A stretch of 64,000 nucleotides of DNA, taken from assembly GCF_027595985.1 (NCBI RefSeq), contig NC_073306.1, positions 81,331,599 through 81,395,598 on the forward strand, written 5' to 3'. Position 1 is the stretch's first letter. Each line of letters opens with the position of its first letter. The position numbers and the translations under genes were made by a program. This document shows, in pieces, positions 1 through 12,059 of this stretch. The DNA is from Sorex araneus. Taxonomy: Eukaryota > Chordata > Mammalia > Eulipotyphla > Soricidae. The notes under the pieces were generated by a model. That model was not told the DNA's origin and made no database searches. It was given only the letters and a program-made list of their open reading frames with translations.

Positions 1-224
1 CTTTACCACTATGCCACACCCCTAGCTAACAACTCTTTACTGACTAACAGCATGGTAGGGCCAGGGAGCAAAGGGGTTAAAATGCTTGCCTTGCATGCAG
101 AACACCCTTGCTTATTTCTCAGAACCACATTGTTCCCCAAGCAATGCCAGAAGTTGCTTCAAAGCACAGAGCCAGAAACAGTCCCTGAAAACCAATGGGT
201 GTGGCAAAAGAAAAATATCCACCA

Positions 225-577
225 AAATAGGGGCATGGGGCCAAAGCAATGGGACAGCCTGTTCAGGTTCTACCCTGGGCTTCGCAGATGGTCCCCAAGC
301 CCACCAGGAGTGATCCTTGAGGGCAGAGCCAGTAGTAAGCCCTGAGCACTGCTGGTATGACCCAAACATTAAAAAAAAAAAAATAGAAAAACAAAAAAGG
401 GAACCAAGAAATAATACGGCAAGGTCGGGTGCTTCCCTTGCATGTGGTAGACCTAGGTTCATCCCCTGTACCCCATATGGTCCCCCAAGCACCACCCCAG
501 GAGTGATTCCGAACACAGAGATAGGAGTAAGCCCTCAGCACAGCCAGGTGATGCCCAAAGGCTGAAGAAAAAAAACC
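225..577 (+). repeat. Two diverged SOR-type SINEs
   Basis: About 225-382 and 396-577. Both show the AGGAGTGATYCNNGA and GTAAGCCCTGAGCA-like body and end in A-runs. Many substitutions mark them as old. Confidence 0.75.
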
Positions 578-1141
578 CAAAATAATAATTATAAGGTATA
601 AGAAATGTGAGAATATATTTAATTGCTGCATTTAATCATTAAGTTATTTAAAGTTAATAATAAAAACATTTCTTGCTGAGACAATCCACATTGCTATTAT
701 GCCTATTAGGTTTTTCTTTGTTCAGATGGTCTTCAGAGTCTTCAAAGCACAATAACCCTTTGATTTTTAAGTAATCTGAAGGAGAGGCTGAAATAAGTCA
801 TTTTCTGAGTCATTTCACAAGTCTTATGTTTAAAATCTGCATCATTAATCTGAGTAACATTTAAACAAATTCTGTGTAAGTGACTATTTCATTGCCCCAA
901 TTGCAGCAATTAGTTTATCTGAGTTTTAATTAACATCTGGGTGTCCTGTGGAACTCTAAAATAGCAGTTTCCAACTCTGATCCGAATCATAGTTATAATA
1001 ATGTGGGGAAAAGTGTAACAGCTGGTATATGACATCAACCAAGAAAGAGCCCATCCTCTAAATCTTTAATGGCTGAAAAGAGTTTGTTATTGCTACGTAT
1101 TTTGTTGCCTTTGACCTTTTGTCCAGAGCCACTAAGGAGTA
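578..1141. other. Unique AT-rich intergenic DNA
   Basis: No repeat, exon or RNA structure recognised. Confidence 0.6.
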
Positions 1142-1154
1142 GAAGGCCAGGAAA

Positions 1155-1331
1155 GGGGCTTGAGCAATAGCACAGCGGGGAAGGGGGTTTGCCTTGCATG
1201 CGGCCGACCCGGGTTTGATTCCCAGCATCCCATATGGTCCCCTGAGCACCACCAGGGGTAATTCCTGAGTGCAGAGCCAAGAGTAACCCCTGTGCATTGC
1301 CGGGTGTGACCCAAAAAGCAAAAAAAAAAAT
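1155..1331 (+). mobile_element. SOR-type SINE with 13-bp TSD
   Basis: Near-consensus copy from GGGGCTTGAGCAATAGC to the A-tail, flanked by GAAGGCCAGGAAA at 1142-1154 and 1332-1344. The direct repeats prove a target-primed insertion. Confidence 0.93.
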
Positions 1332-1344
1332 GAAGGCCAGGAAA

Positions 1345-2364
1345 GTCTTCTAACATCTCACAATCATTTTAGTAGTTTCTACTTCAGAATAACTGCAAGC
1401 CAGGAGGAAAGAAGCCCCTTTGATGGCTACTCCCAGTGGATACCAGTAGGACATGAGGAAAGGGTGTGTCAAAAGCACACACTCACTGTGGAAACAGCCT
1501 TAGCACTAATGAAGAGAAAGTTCTCCAGTGGGACCAGGCCCAGCTTTGTGTAGCTGCAATTAGTCCAGACTAATTGAGGGACTTCTATTTCCTGTGGAAA
1601 TTGCTATCTAGTGAGCTCTTAGGATGATCTTATTTTGAGCCAGAGCAGCAGGACAGAGTTTTAGACAGTTGCCTTGGATGCTGTCCATTTTGATTTGATC
1701 CCTAGTACCACATGTGGTCCCTGGAGCACCACCAGGAGTGATCCCTGAGCACAGCGCCAGGTGTAAGCCCTGAGCACTGCCAGGTTTGATCCAAACCTCA
1801 CCTCACTCCCCACCCCACCCCACCCCCACTAAAATATAAAGGAAGAGGAAGAGAAGGAGGACGAGGAGAAGGAGGAGGAGGAGGAGGAGGAGGAGAGAGG
1901 GGAAGGAGAGAGAGAAAAGGATATCCCATTTGGGGCGGGGGAGACAGTATAGCAGGTACAGTGCATACCGGATGATCAGATTTGATCCCTGACACCACAT
2001 TGTCCCCCAAACCTTGTCAGGTGCAGCCCCGCACAGCCCCTGAGCAGCACCAGGGTACCTATCCTGTCACCATGGCATCCTGTGGCCTTGCACTGAACGG
2101 ATAGCCCTATTGACCATGAGTTACCAGTGGAGTGTCTGAGGACTCCTCAAGAAAGGATGCTAATTTTCTTAGATGTTTGTGCTCTCTCCCTCTTTCCACT
2201 GTCACAACTGGGTTTTCTGAGTCTTATATTAATCTGTGATGGAAGTGTACCGATGTTCTGTCTGGAAACTGTTGTTCTGGGCTCCGTAATGCCTAAACTC
2301 TATTTCTGTTTGAGAGCAATACCAAGAAGTGCTCAGGTACTACTCCTGACTCTGTGCTCAGGGG

Positions 2365-2448
<84 letters not shown>

Positions 2449-3385
2449 ACACACAACATTTATTTTAAGACACTGACTACTGCAGTTATGGATCTGGGCT
2501 AGTATAGAATCTCTCTAGCAGTTAATAGTCAAAAATTCAGGCAGGATTTTAGGTGCAACCCTGAGGAAGCATTTTCTTCAGGAAGCCTCAGTTCCTGCTC
2601 TGATGGCCTTCAACTGAAGAGAGAAGGCCTCTCGCTATCAAGGGAAATCTCCTTCACTTAAAGCAAATTGATCATAATATTGACCTCATTACCAAATACC
2701 ATCACAGAAACACTGACATTCATAGATAGTTGGATATCAAACTCTAGCCAGGCTATCCTATGAAACAAATCATCATATCCCCATATATACACAACTGTAC
2801 AAATATACATGATTAAGCCTTGGTTATGTGCCAAATATAATGTCAGGTACTTTCACATAAACTATAGTACTTTATAACCACAATAACCCTATGAGGTACA
2901 TTTTATTGATTCTAGTTTACAGGTGAAGAGACTTCAGTTTAGAGTTCAACAACTTGCTTGAAGTCACACAAATCATTGAGTCAGGATTCACAGCTAAGCC
3001 TGACAAGTCCCTGTTCTAGGAGATGAATCTAGAAGACCTTAATTGCTTGCTTTGTCCACAAGTCTCTCGTATCACTGAAATTCTCAAAGCTGAACCACAA
3101 CCTGCAGATGGCCAGCACACGCCCTGTTCCTTAGTCCCAGCTCTCTATTTCCATAGCCCAAGAATTCTTGGAGACCTTCGCACGAAGCTCATTCCAACTG
3201 TGGAGTTAAGCAATGAAAGAGTTAGAGAGTCAGGGAGGCAAGCCCAACCACTCCCTTTGATTTTGATTTTGAAGACAACACCCAGTCTAAAGTTTCTATT
3301 TTCCCTATTAGCTTGTCTTACATTGCCCAGATGGCTCATCTGCTACAGATCAGGATTTTGCAGGAAGACTCTCTTTACTCCTGGA
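1345..3385. repeat. Unique DNA with old SINE fragments and simple repeats
   Basis: SINE remnants lie at about 1638-1800 (+), 1933-2055 (+) and 2308-2370 (-). A GGA-rich tract lies at about 1840-1915. Adjacent (TC)n at about 2368-2402 and (CA)n at about 2401-2455 arose next to the SINE end. 2461-3385 is unique; the long open frame beginning at 3023 has no recognisable protein. Confidence 0.7.
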
Positions 3386-6110
3386 GCTGGAGGGATAGTA
3401 CAGGAGGAAAGGCACTTGTTATGCATGCTCTTTATCCGTCTTCCATCCCTAGCACCTATATGGTTACCTAAGTAACACCAGGGATCATTCCTGAGCACAG
3501 AGCCAGGAACAGCCTTTGAGCACTTCTGGGTGTGACATCAAAACTCAAAAACTAACTTTTTTTTAAAGATAATTTAACATTTTTTATTTTATTTTATTTT
3601 TTTGCTTTTTGGATCACACCTGGAAATGCACAGGGGTTACTCCTAGCCCTGTGCTCAATAATTACTCATGGCAGTGCTCGGGGGACCATATGGGATTCTG
3701 GGAATCGAACCCGGGTTGGCCGTGTGTAAGGCAAATACCTACCCGCTGTGCTATTGTTCCAGCCCCTCAAAAAATTTTTTTAAATAACTTTCTTAACTCC
3801 ATAATGCCTAGTCTCTATTTTTGTGTGGAAGCAATACCAAGAAGTGCTCAGGTACTACTCCAGATTCTGTGCTCAGGGGACATTCCCAGTGGTGCTCAGG
3901 GGACCTTGTGGTACAAAGGATCAAACCTGAATCTCCAACATGCAAAGCATGCACTCAGCCTATTGAGCTATCTCTCCAGCCCCAAGTATTTAATCTCTAA
4001 ATACTGCAGGTTTCTCTTTATGATATACCTCTTCTTAATTTTCTATATTAATAAAAAAAATTTAGGAACCACAGAGTTAGTACAAGGGTTAAAGCACTTA
4101 CCTTGCATATGGTCGCCCCAGTTCTGTCCTGGCCTGGTATAGGTATGAACATTTCACCTGGACACAGCAGGAGTGATCCCTAAGCACAGTCAGGAGACAG
4201 CCCTGAGCACCACTGGGTGTTGCCCATCCCCCCTATAACCACCCAAGAAAATATTTTTATAGAGGCTGGAAATGTAGTTCAGCAGTAGAGCCTCTGGTTT
4301 GTTACCTGGCATCACAAAAAAAATTAAAACAAAAAACTTCATGATCGTTTGAAGGCGACTTTCCCCACATTTTTCCTTTTCTCTCTCTTTCTTCCTCTTT
4401 CTTTTCTTTCCTTCTTTTCTTCTTTTAACTTTTTTTAAATTTTGGACCATATCTTGTGGCACTCAGAGGTATTCTCTGTTCAGGAGTGACCCCTGACAGT
4501 GCTCAGGAGACCATCTATGGTGCCAGGATTCAAACCAGGATGAAATCTGAACTAGCTCCATGCAAGGAAAATGCCTTACCTCCTTTACTATCTCTTTGTC
4601 GTCGTATTTTCTGCTTCATAATATCACTCAAATCCCCTTTTCTTTGGAAAGGAATGCTTAACAATTTCCATCCTGATTATGTTTTCAGCTGGATGTTTAT
4701 TAACATTTGAGCAAAAACTACCTAAAATTCTGAATATGGAAACTGATCAACTTGTGAGAAGGTTGGAACTGTGCAGTTGTTGTTCCTTATTATCTGTGCA
4801 GTTGTTGTTCCTTATTATCACCTGTCTGCCTTGTTTATGTCTAACTTGTGCTGGAACAATTCCCTTTGTATTCTAGTTGTAACACTCTCCATATCCGTTT
4901 CATAAGATAACCCAAAAACCCAGAAGATTGTGAAGCATAAGCATTAAGCTTCTATATATTCCCAACAATAACTCCAATTAGAAAGAACATTGAAGGCTGG
5001 AGAGAAAGCACAGGGATAAGGCACTGGCCTTCCATGTGGCTGACTAGAGTTTGGCCCCAGCACTGCACATGACCTCTCAAGAACCACCAGAATGATCCAG
5101 GAGCCAGAGTCAGGAGTAGGTCCTGACCATTGCCAGATGTGCCCCCCACAAAGAATACTGGATATGTCTTTAATCATTACAATATCTCTGGGGTTTAGAT
5201 ACTTGCCACTTAATGATTGAAAATCAGAGGCTCAGAGGATAGGAGAGGCCGGAGTAGCATAGTTAACAAACCACCCTCATTCATGCCCAGCAGCACATGA
5301 CCTCCTGCCTAGAGTCTCCTGGGGTGGCACTGGAATCCTGGAAAGCATTTCGGGAATGGCCCTGGTGGTCCTGGCACAGCAGGCCCAGAAAACCATAATG
5401 TTCTTGGGCTCTAGTATTGAGCCACAGGACCATGTGACTGAGTAACACTGGGAGGGGCTTCCAAGACACTGAATACCACTTCAGTGGAAGGATCCCCCTG
5501 CCTCCAATTTTTTTAAGTAAGAAAGAAAAAGAAGGCTAGCAAAAGGTGGTACAGTGTTGAAATAAAGAATTTGTTCACACTAAATTCCGGGACTTACCAG
5601 GTAGAGCTAAGCATTCATCTAGGGTACAGAGGAGCAAATCATGAAGTCTGCATAAATGAGCTCTGGAGCACTGTCGAAGATAGCTCTTAGGTCCAACAAA
5701 ATTGCCATCTTAAGTTGCACCCTTCTTTTTGGGGGGACAATACCCAGATGTGTTCAAGGCTTACTCCTGACTCTGTGCTCAGGGATCACTCCTAGCAGTG
5801 CTTCTGGGGACCATATGTGGTGCTGGAGATCTAACCAGGGTTGGCTGCATGTACGGTAAGTGTCTTAACTCCGGTAGTAACTCTCCAGTCCTTAGGTCTC
5901 ATTTTCTAACAGTTACCTTCAGCCCAGTGATCTACTGGGCTGAAGCAATAGTATAGTAAACAGGGCACTTGCCTTGCACATACACAGTACCAAGTTTGGA
6001 TCCCCAGCACTCCATATGATACCCTGAGCTCCTCCCGGGGTGATCTCTGAATGCAAAGCCAGGAACAAGTCCTGAGTATTGCTGGCTAAGGTCCAAAACT
6101 TTAAAAAAAT
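3386..6110. repeat. Cluster of SINE copies, both orientations
   Basis: Copies at about 3386-3545 (+), 3597-3768 (-), 3800-3984 (-), 4062-4240 (+), 4440-4600 (-), 4995-5160 (+), 5722-5893 (-) and 5937-6110 (+). The copy at 3597 keeps the young diagnostic motifs; the others are older. A perfect 25-bp tandem duplication occupies 4769-4793 and 4794-4818. The stretch 5161-5720 is largely unique with a possible decayed SINE. Confidence 0.75.
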
Positions 6111-6139
6111 CAAGAAATAAAATATGATCTATCATGCAA

Positions 6140-6393
6140 AGGGCTGGAGCGATAGCAGAGTGGGTAGGGCGTTTGCCTTGCACGTGGCTGACCCTGGTTC
6201 GATTCCTCCGCCCCTCTCGGAGAGCCTGGCAAGCTACTGAGAGTATCCCGCCTGCACGACAGAGTCTGGCAAGCTACCCGTGTTGTATTCGATATGCCAG
6301 AAACAGTAACAACAAGTCTCATGATGGAGATGTTACTGGTGACTGTTTGAGCAAATTGATGAACAACAGGATGACAGTGATACAGTGATTAGA
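6140..6393 (+). mobile_element. Second repeat family: SINE head joined to a different body, ACAGTG tail
   Basis: The first 75 bases match the SOR head through the B-box-like GGTTCGATTCC. The sequence then switches to CTCTCGGAGAGCCTGGCAAG, continues through CTACCCGTGTTGTATTCGAT and ATGCCAGAAACAGTAACAAC, and ends GACAGTGATACAGTGATT instead of poly-A. This is the fullest copy in the window. Confidence 0.85.
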
Positions 6394-7079
6394 CAGTTCT
6401 ATACTTTCCCCAAGAATTATCTCTCAGGAATAGTTCAGCTGTCAATGAGGAGAGACCCCTTTCTCCTTGATGGAGTTCAATCCCAGCTTTGAGATCTGCC
6501 AATCCCAATGTCCTGTATTTCTGTTAATCCAGTGGCATAAATTTGTGGCCATCTCTGCCTTTGGCTCACATTGGGGGGAGGGGATTGCTCCTTTTGTTCC
6601 TCTTTGGTTATACCTAGTCGCTCATTTTCACAAGAAATTCATATCTTTCATCAGTTTTTGCATTTCACTAGACTTCTCTGGAGATAGATAGGCTCATGGG
6701 AGGGAGAAAAATGCATCAAAGACCACAGCAAAGGCTTTGATCTCTTCTAACTCCTTCCCTGTCTCCTCTGACCTGCTCTTTTCAGAAGAAGAACACATGC
6801 TTTACTTTTTTTTTTAATGTACGAGTACTGCTATTTATTCAGCCATTGATTAAGCTGATTGAATTGGGCATGAGTAACTCCTGAGTAACTCCACATTACT
6901 TTTTTTTTTCCTTTAAGGGTCCACCTGACAATGCTCAGGGGTTACTCCTGGCTCTGCACTCAGGAATCACCCCTGGCTCAGAGGACCATATGGGATGCCG
7001 GGGATCAAACCCGGGTTGGCTGCATGCAAGGCAAATGCCCTACCCACTGTACTATCTCTCCAGTGCGTGTGCGCGCACA

Positions 7080-7134
<55 letters not shown>

Positions 7135-7486
7135 GCCCCTCTTCTGCTGGGAATTGAGGAATTATGACAAGCTTCTCTTCTTTCTCTTAGTCTTTCACCT
7201 TGTATCTTCTTCCCCTACTTCAAAATTAGGCTCACTGCAATAAGTAGCTGCAGCCTTCTCCAGGCCCTCTTGGAAAGAGAGGAGTCTGCTCACTCACTTT
7301 GCCTTTTTGCCTTTTCAAGTTCAGGTATAACTTCTCATAGATGCTGACGTTACTCCTCCTTGTGGTGCATAGAGGTACTGCAAGTAATACGAACCCATAA
7401 TCCACAGTAAATTTTTAAAAAGACCATAAAGAATCCCCATGAAAGGAAAAGGTGAAACACCCAAGTGGAAATAGTTAATGTTTCAG
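6394..7486. repeat. Unique DNA, short unnamed repeat, SINE and (AC)n
   Basis: 6394-6800 is unique. 6820-6895 is a copy of a short unnamed repeat (see findings). A SINE lies at about 6902-7068 (-), followed by (AC)n at about 7079-7132. 7136-7486 is unique. Confidence 0.7.
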
Positions 7487-7918
7487 GGATGGAGCAATAG
7501 TACAATGGTAGAGCATTATTTGCCTTGCACACAGCCAACCAGGAGTGATTTCTGAGTGCAGAACCAGGAGTAAGCCCTGAGCATTGTTGGGTGTTACCCA
7601 AAAAGCAAAAACCAAAAACAAACAAAAAGGTAGGTGTGTGTCCTTACTAAAATAGTTGCTGTTTATCTGACATTAAGGACACTGACAGGTTAGTAGGGAA
7701 AAAGACTAATAAACCATTAGAAAAATTACAAACAAGTAATTTTTTGCAAAAATTATAAACAAGGGGGTTGGAGCAATAGCACAGCGGGTAGGGCGTTTGC
7801 CTTGCATGCGGCTGACCCGGGTTCAATTCCCAGAATCCCATATGGTCCCTCAAGCACTGCCAGGAGTAATTCCCTGTGCAGTGCCGGGTGAGACCCAAAA
7901 AGCAAAAAAAAAAAAAAA
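7487..7918 (+). mobile_element. Two SOR-type SINEs
   Basis: About 7487-7620 (+) lacks a central part. 7763-7918 (+) is near consensus with a 15-base A-tail and an imperfect TSD close to AAATTACAAACAAG. A third copy of that motif lies near 7722. Confidence 0.82.
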
Positions 7919-7959
7919 TTACAAACAAGATCACAAAGTTTGCACAGATAGTTTTTTCA

Positions 7960-8430
7960 AAAGCCCAGATTTTGTTTTGTTTATATTATTTTATATTTTA
8001 TTGACTCACAGAGTTGCAAAATTACTCAACATTAAGTTTCATGCATATAATTTTCCAACACCAATCCCTTTACCAGTGCCCACTTTCCTCCATCAATGTC
8101 CCCAGTTTTCCTCCCACCCACCCACAGCCTGCCTCTATAGCAGGTACATTTCCCTCCACCACAGTCCTAGCATTCCCTGCCCTAACTCATCCACCCCTGA
8201 CCCTACCCCAGTGACAGGCATCCTATTGAATACCAGTTCTCCTGCTCTTCATTTCTCTTGCCTTTGGGCATTTGTTATTCCCCAACAAAATTCTTTATAT
8301 TTCCCATATGAGAGGCATCGTTTGGTTTCTGTCCCTCTTTCTCTGACTAGCTTCACTCAACACGCCCAAGAAAAGATGTATGGTTAAAGAAGCTATGGTA
8401 CATATACACAATGAAATCTCCATAAAAGGA
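7960..8430 (-). mobile_element. L1 3' fragment with inverted 5' end
   Basis: On the minus strand, 8380 down to about 7985 reads as the end of L1 ORF2 (AGTGAAGCTAGTCAGAGAAA) and its 3' UTR. The adjoining 8385-8430 reads on the plus strand as the slightly more upstream ORF2 segment (CTATGGTACATATACACAAT). This head-to-head order is the product of twin priming. Confidence 0.75.
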
Positions 8431-8558
8431 AAGTCCAAATTTTAACCCGTGTCTACCCAACACTAGAGAAAAGAAATATTTGAAAACTAAATTATTTAAT
8501 GGTGAAAAATAGTACTAAAATCAAGTACTATTTTTTTATTTACAAGAAAATTTAAAGA

Positions 8559-8736
8559 GGGGCTGGAGCAATAGCACAGTGGGTAGGGCGTTTGCCTTGC
8601 ATGTGGCTGACCCGGGTTCGATTCCCAGCATCCCATATGGTCTCCTGAGCACCACCAAGGGTAATTCCTGAGTGCAGAGCCAGGAGTAACCCCTGTGAAT
8701 CTCCAAATGTGACCCAAAAAGCTAAATAAAAAAAAT
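8559..8736 (+). mobile_element. SOR-type SINE
   Basis: Near-consensus copy, GGGGCTGGAGCAATAGCACA through GACCCAAAAAGC and an A-rich tail; an imperfect TSD resembles AAATTTAAAGA. Confidence 0.88.
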
Positions 8737-10245
8737 TAAAGACAATAATGCTCCAAGAATAATAGCTTCAGCCCAGAATATGACTCAAATGGTAGAGAGC
8801 ATGCCTGGCCCTTTGTGTGATCCCCAGAGCGGGCATGAGAGTCCCTGTTTAAAAGAAGAGAACAGCTTGCCCTCATCTAAGCACATGCAGAGTCCGTATC
8901 TGTGCAGAGTGTATCCATCCTGTTGGGAGCTCAAAGTTAAGATTACACAGATCAATTCATACTAAAGAGAAAAGCCCTTTCAAATACACTTTTGGTGGTG
9001 GTGAAGGTTTGGGGATGCACCCAGAGGTGCTCAGGGACCAGACCAGCTCTCGGCAGTGCTCAGGAGAACTGTGGGGGCAGGGATGCAAAGAGACCTCTGT
9101 GTGCAGACCTGAACTCAGCCTGCCACCCCTCTGGCTTCTCAGTGTGCAGCTGAAAGCTCTGGGAAATGCTTTTCGCTGGGCTTCTGTCTTGTGCACATGG
9201 GAATCCATACCAGAGAGCCCTGTGTGTGCCCCAGCCAGGGCGTAGTAGAGAGATCACGCAATCCCTACCCTGAACTCTCACATCTCAACACACTCTAAGG
9301 CCTAAAGCACCCCTTGAGAGAAAAGGCAAGACTCTTCTCTATCCTAGGAAGCACCTAACGGAGGGTAATTGGGAAAAAATGCCCTTTGTATGCTGTATCT
9401 AGAATATATATATATGTATATATATACATATATATTTTCAGTTTTGTCTTGGGGACCATATATGGTACTGGGGATTGAACCAGGCGTCAGCCATGTGCAA
9501 GGCAAATGCCTTACTGGCTATACTGTTTCTCTGGCCTTAACTAAACTTTTTTTCGGGGATCACATCCAACGATGCTCAGGGCTTACTTCTGGCTCTGCAT
9601 TCAAGAATCACTCCTGACAGTGCTCGGGGGACCATATGGGATGGCGGGAATGGAACCTGGGTTGACCAGAGTGCAGGGCAAACGCCCTACTCATTGTACT
9701 ATTGCTCTGACCTCTGCCTGAACTTTTAAAAAGATCAGCCTGGGCCAGAAAATTAGCACAGAGGTTAAGTCACTTGTGCTAAGCTGACCCCGGTTCAGTC
9801 CCAAGCACCATCTATACTACCAGGAGTGATCACTGAGCACAGAGCCAGGAATAAGCTTTGAGGATAGCCAAGTATGGTCCAAAAACCAGAAACAAAACAA
9901 CATCAACTAAAGGATAGCCCTGCTGTGTGGGGTATAAGTTCCAGGTGTGCAAAATTTGAAGCAGATAGAATTGTTTAGAGGTTAATGAGATGACCCAAGT
10001 ATCAGAGAAGAGTAACTAGGAGTAGGGCATGAGAAGGGTTTAAAGAGTATGTGTGTGTATGATGTGAACCTTGATTAAAAGAGAGGCATCAGCAAGACTC
10101 AAAAATAGTTGGTGAGCTGGAGAAATAGCACAGCAGGTAGGGTGCTTGCCTTGTGCACAGCCAGTGCTTCATCCCTGGCACCTTATGGTCTCCCAAGCAT
10201 TTGAGTTACCCCTGAGCTCACGCTGGCTGTGGCTCAAAAATGAAC
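8737..10245. repeat. Unique DNA and older SINE copies
   Basis: 8737-8980 and 9130-9400 look unique; about 8990-9130 may be a decayed SINE (-). (AT)n lies at about 9404-9435. SINEs lie at about 9440-9535 (-, partial), 9547-9715 (-), 9743-9890 (+) and 10112-10235 (+). Confidence 0.65.
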
Positions 10246-10527
10246 CCAAAAACATTTTGGTGCTATGCTGTTTGCTCTAAGGAACCTCATTTTATGTACT
10301 GTGCTGCTTCCTCCATTAAAGCTCCCCGAGCTGTTTATGCATTCCAACACTCAGGTAACATCTGTGTCCTCAGGATGACTTTCTCTGAAGACCGTGCCTT
10401 TAAGCGAGACTCTAAGATGCTGATCGCAAACGGAAATGCAGGGATGACTCAGAGCACTCTGACCATCACTGTGAAGTTGTCTGCATCAGGTATAATTACA
10501 CCTTCTTTGTCGGTATTATTTCCTTGA
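10240..10527 (+). other. Unassigned open frame in repeat-free DNA
   Basis: The reading frame stays open for 95 codons, includes MTFSEDRAFKRDSKMLIANG, and is followed in the DNA by a GTATAA that could be a splice donor after GCATCAG. The sequence is not a recognised repeat and the composition looks protein-like. I do not recognise the family and cannot rule out chance. It may be an old exon or a fragment of a retrocopy. Confidence 0.2.
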
Positions 10528-10571
10528 AGAAGTTGACTCAGGAAACAGGAAGAATTCGGAAGTTGGTTTTA

Positions 10572-10722
10572 GGGGCTGGAGCAATAGCACAGTGGTTAGG
10601 GCATTTGCCCTGCATGCCACCAACCTGGGTTCGATTCCCAGCATCCCATATGGTCCCCTGAGCAATGCCAGGAGTAACCTTTGTGCACTGCCGGGTGTGA
10701 CCCAAAAAGAAAAAAAAAAAAA
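10572..10722 (+). mobile_element. SOR-type SINE with near-perfect TSD
   Basis: Starts GGGGCTGGAGCAATAGCACA and ends in a 12-base A-run. Flanked by AAGTTGGTTTTA and AAGTTAGTTTTA. Followed by (CA)n at about 10760-10798. Confidence 0.9.
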
Positions 10723-10759
10723 GTTAGTTTTACTATCATGTGTTCCCAAAGAATTTGGT

Positions 10760-10798
<39 letters not shown>

Positions 10799-10799
10799 T

Positions 10800-12007
10800 T
10801 TGTTGTTTGGGGAATCCTCCTGGAGTGCTTGGGGTATTATATGGGATGTCAGGGATTGAACTCACTTAGCCACACGCAAGGCAAGCATCCCACACACTGC
10901 ACTATCTCTCTGGCCCCATCACATACATATTTGTGTCCTTCCAATATCCACAAAGGACAGGGAGACAGATATTACTGGTCTCATTTGAGACCAGTAATTA
11001 AATTAAAGGGATTTGTCAAGAGTTTGTCCTTCATCCTATATGTTTAAACTCTGAAGAACCGGCAGAATTAGCAAAGTTTCATTAAAAGTCATCAAAATAT
11101 TTATCGTCACTTTTAAAGGAAATACTAAAAACACGGTTTGAATTTCCAAGTAGGTTTCTTATTTTTGCTTCTTTAGGGGCTGCACCCAGTGGTGCTCTCA
11201 GGAGCTGCTCCTGGCTCAGAACTTTACAGTCGCTCAGTGCACAGTTTGGGGTACCATGTGGTGTTGGAGACTGAACCCTGAGGGTCCTGCTCCCAGCCTG
11301 GTGTTAGCCCTTTGAGCATCTCCCCAGGCCTCAGGTAGGTTTCTTATCACCTAACACATCTCTAGCCAGCTGTTTCCTTTCCAGCATTTCATGCTCCCCC
11401 TCTTGTGACAGCAAGAAATTTTTTGTTTGCTTGTTTGTTTAGGGGTCACAGTTAACAGCGCTCAAGGCTTACTCCTGGCTTTGTGCTCAGGGGTCACTCC
11501 TAGTGGTAGTCCAGGACCCTATGTGGGGCTGAGTGAACTGGCGTTGATTGCCTTGGATTGACTTATCCTTTATACTATCTTTCCGGCACAATAATGTTTT
11601 GTTTCCTTGTTCTGTGCTCAGAAATTACTCCTGGAAGTGCTACAGGGTGCAGGGATTGAACCCAGGTCAGCTGCTGCAAGGCAAACATCTTATCTGCTGT
11701 ATTGTATCTGTAGTCCCAAATTTAAAATATTTTTAGGCAAGATGGATAATAACTGCTGATACAGAGCTTATTTCTGGTTTTTTTTTGTTTGTTATTTTTT
11801 GCTTTTGCTTTTTGGGTCACACCCGGCAATGCACAAGGGTTACTCCTGACTCTGCACTCAGGAATCACCGCTGGCAGGGCTCAGAGGACCATATGGGATG
11901 CTGGGAATCGAACCCAGATCGGCCGCATGCAAGGCAAATGCCCTACCCACTGTACTATTGCTCCAGCCCCCCAGAGCTGATTTCTAAAGCTCTGTTTCTC
12001 TTCTCTT

Positions 12008-12059
<52 letters not shown>

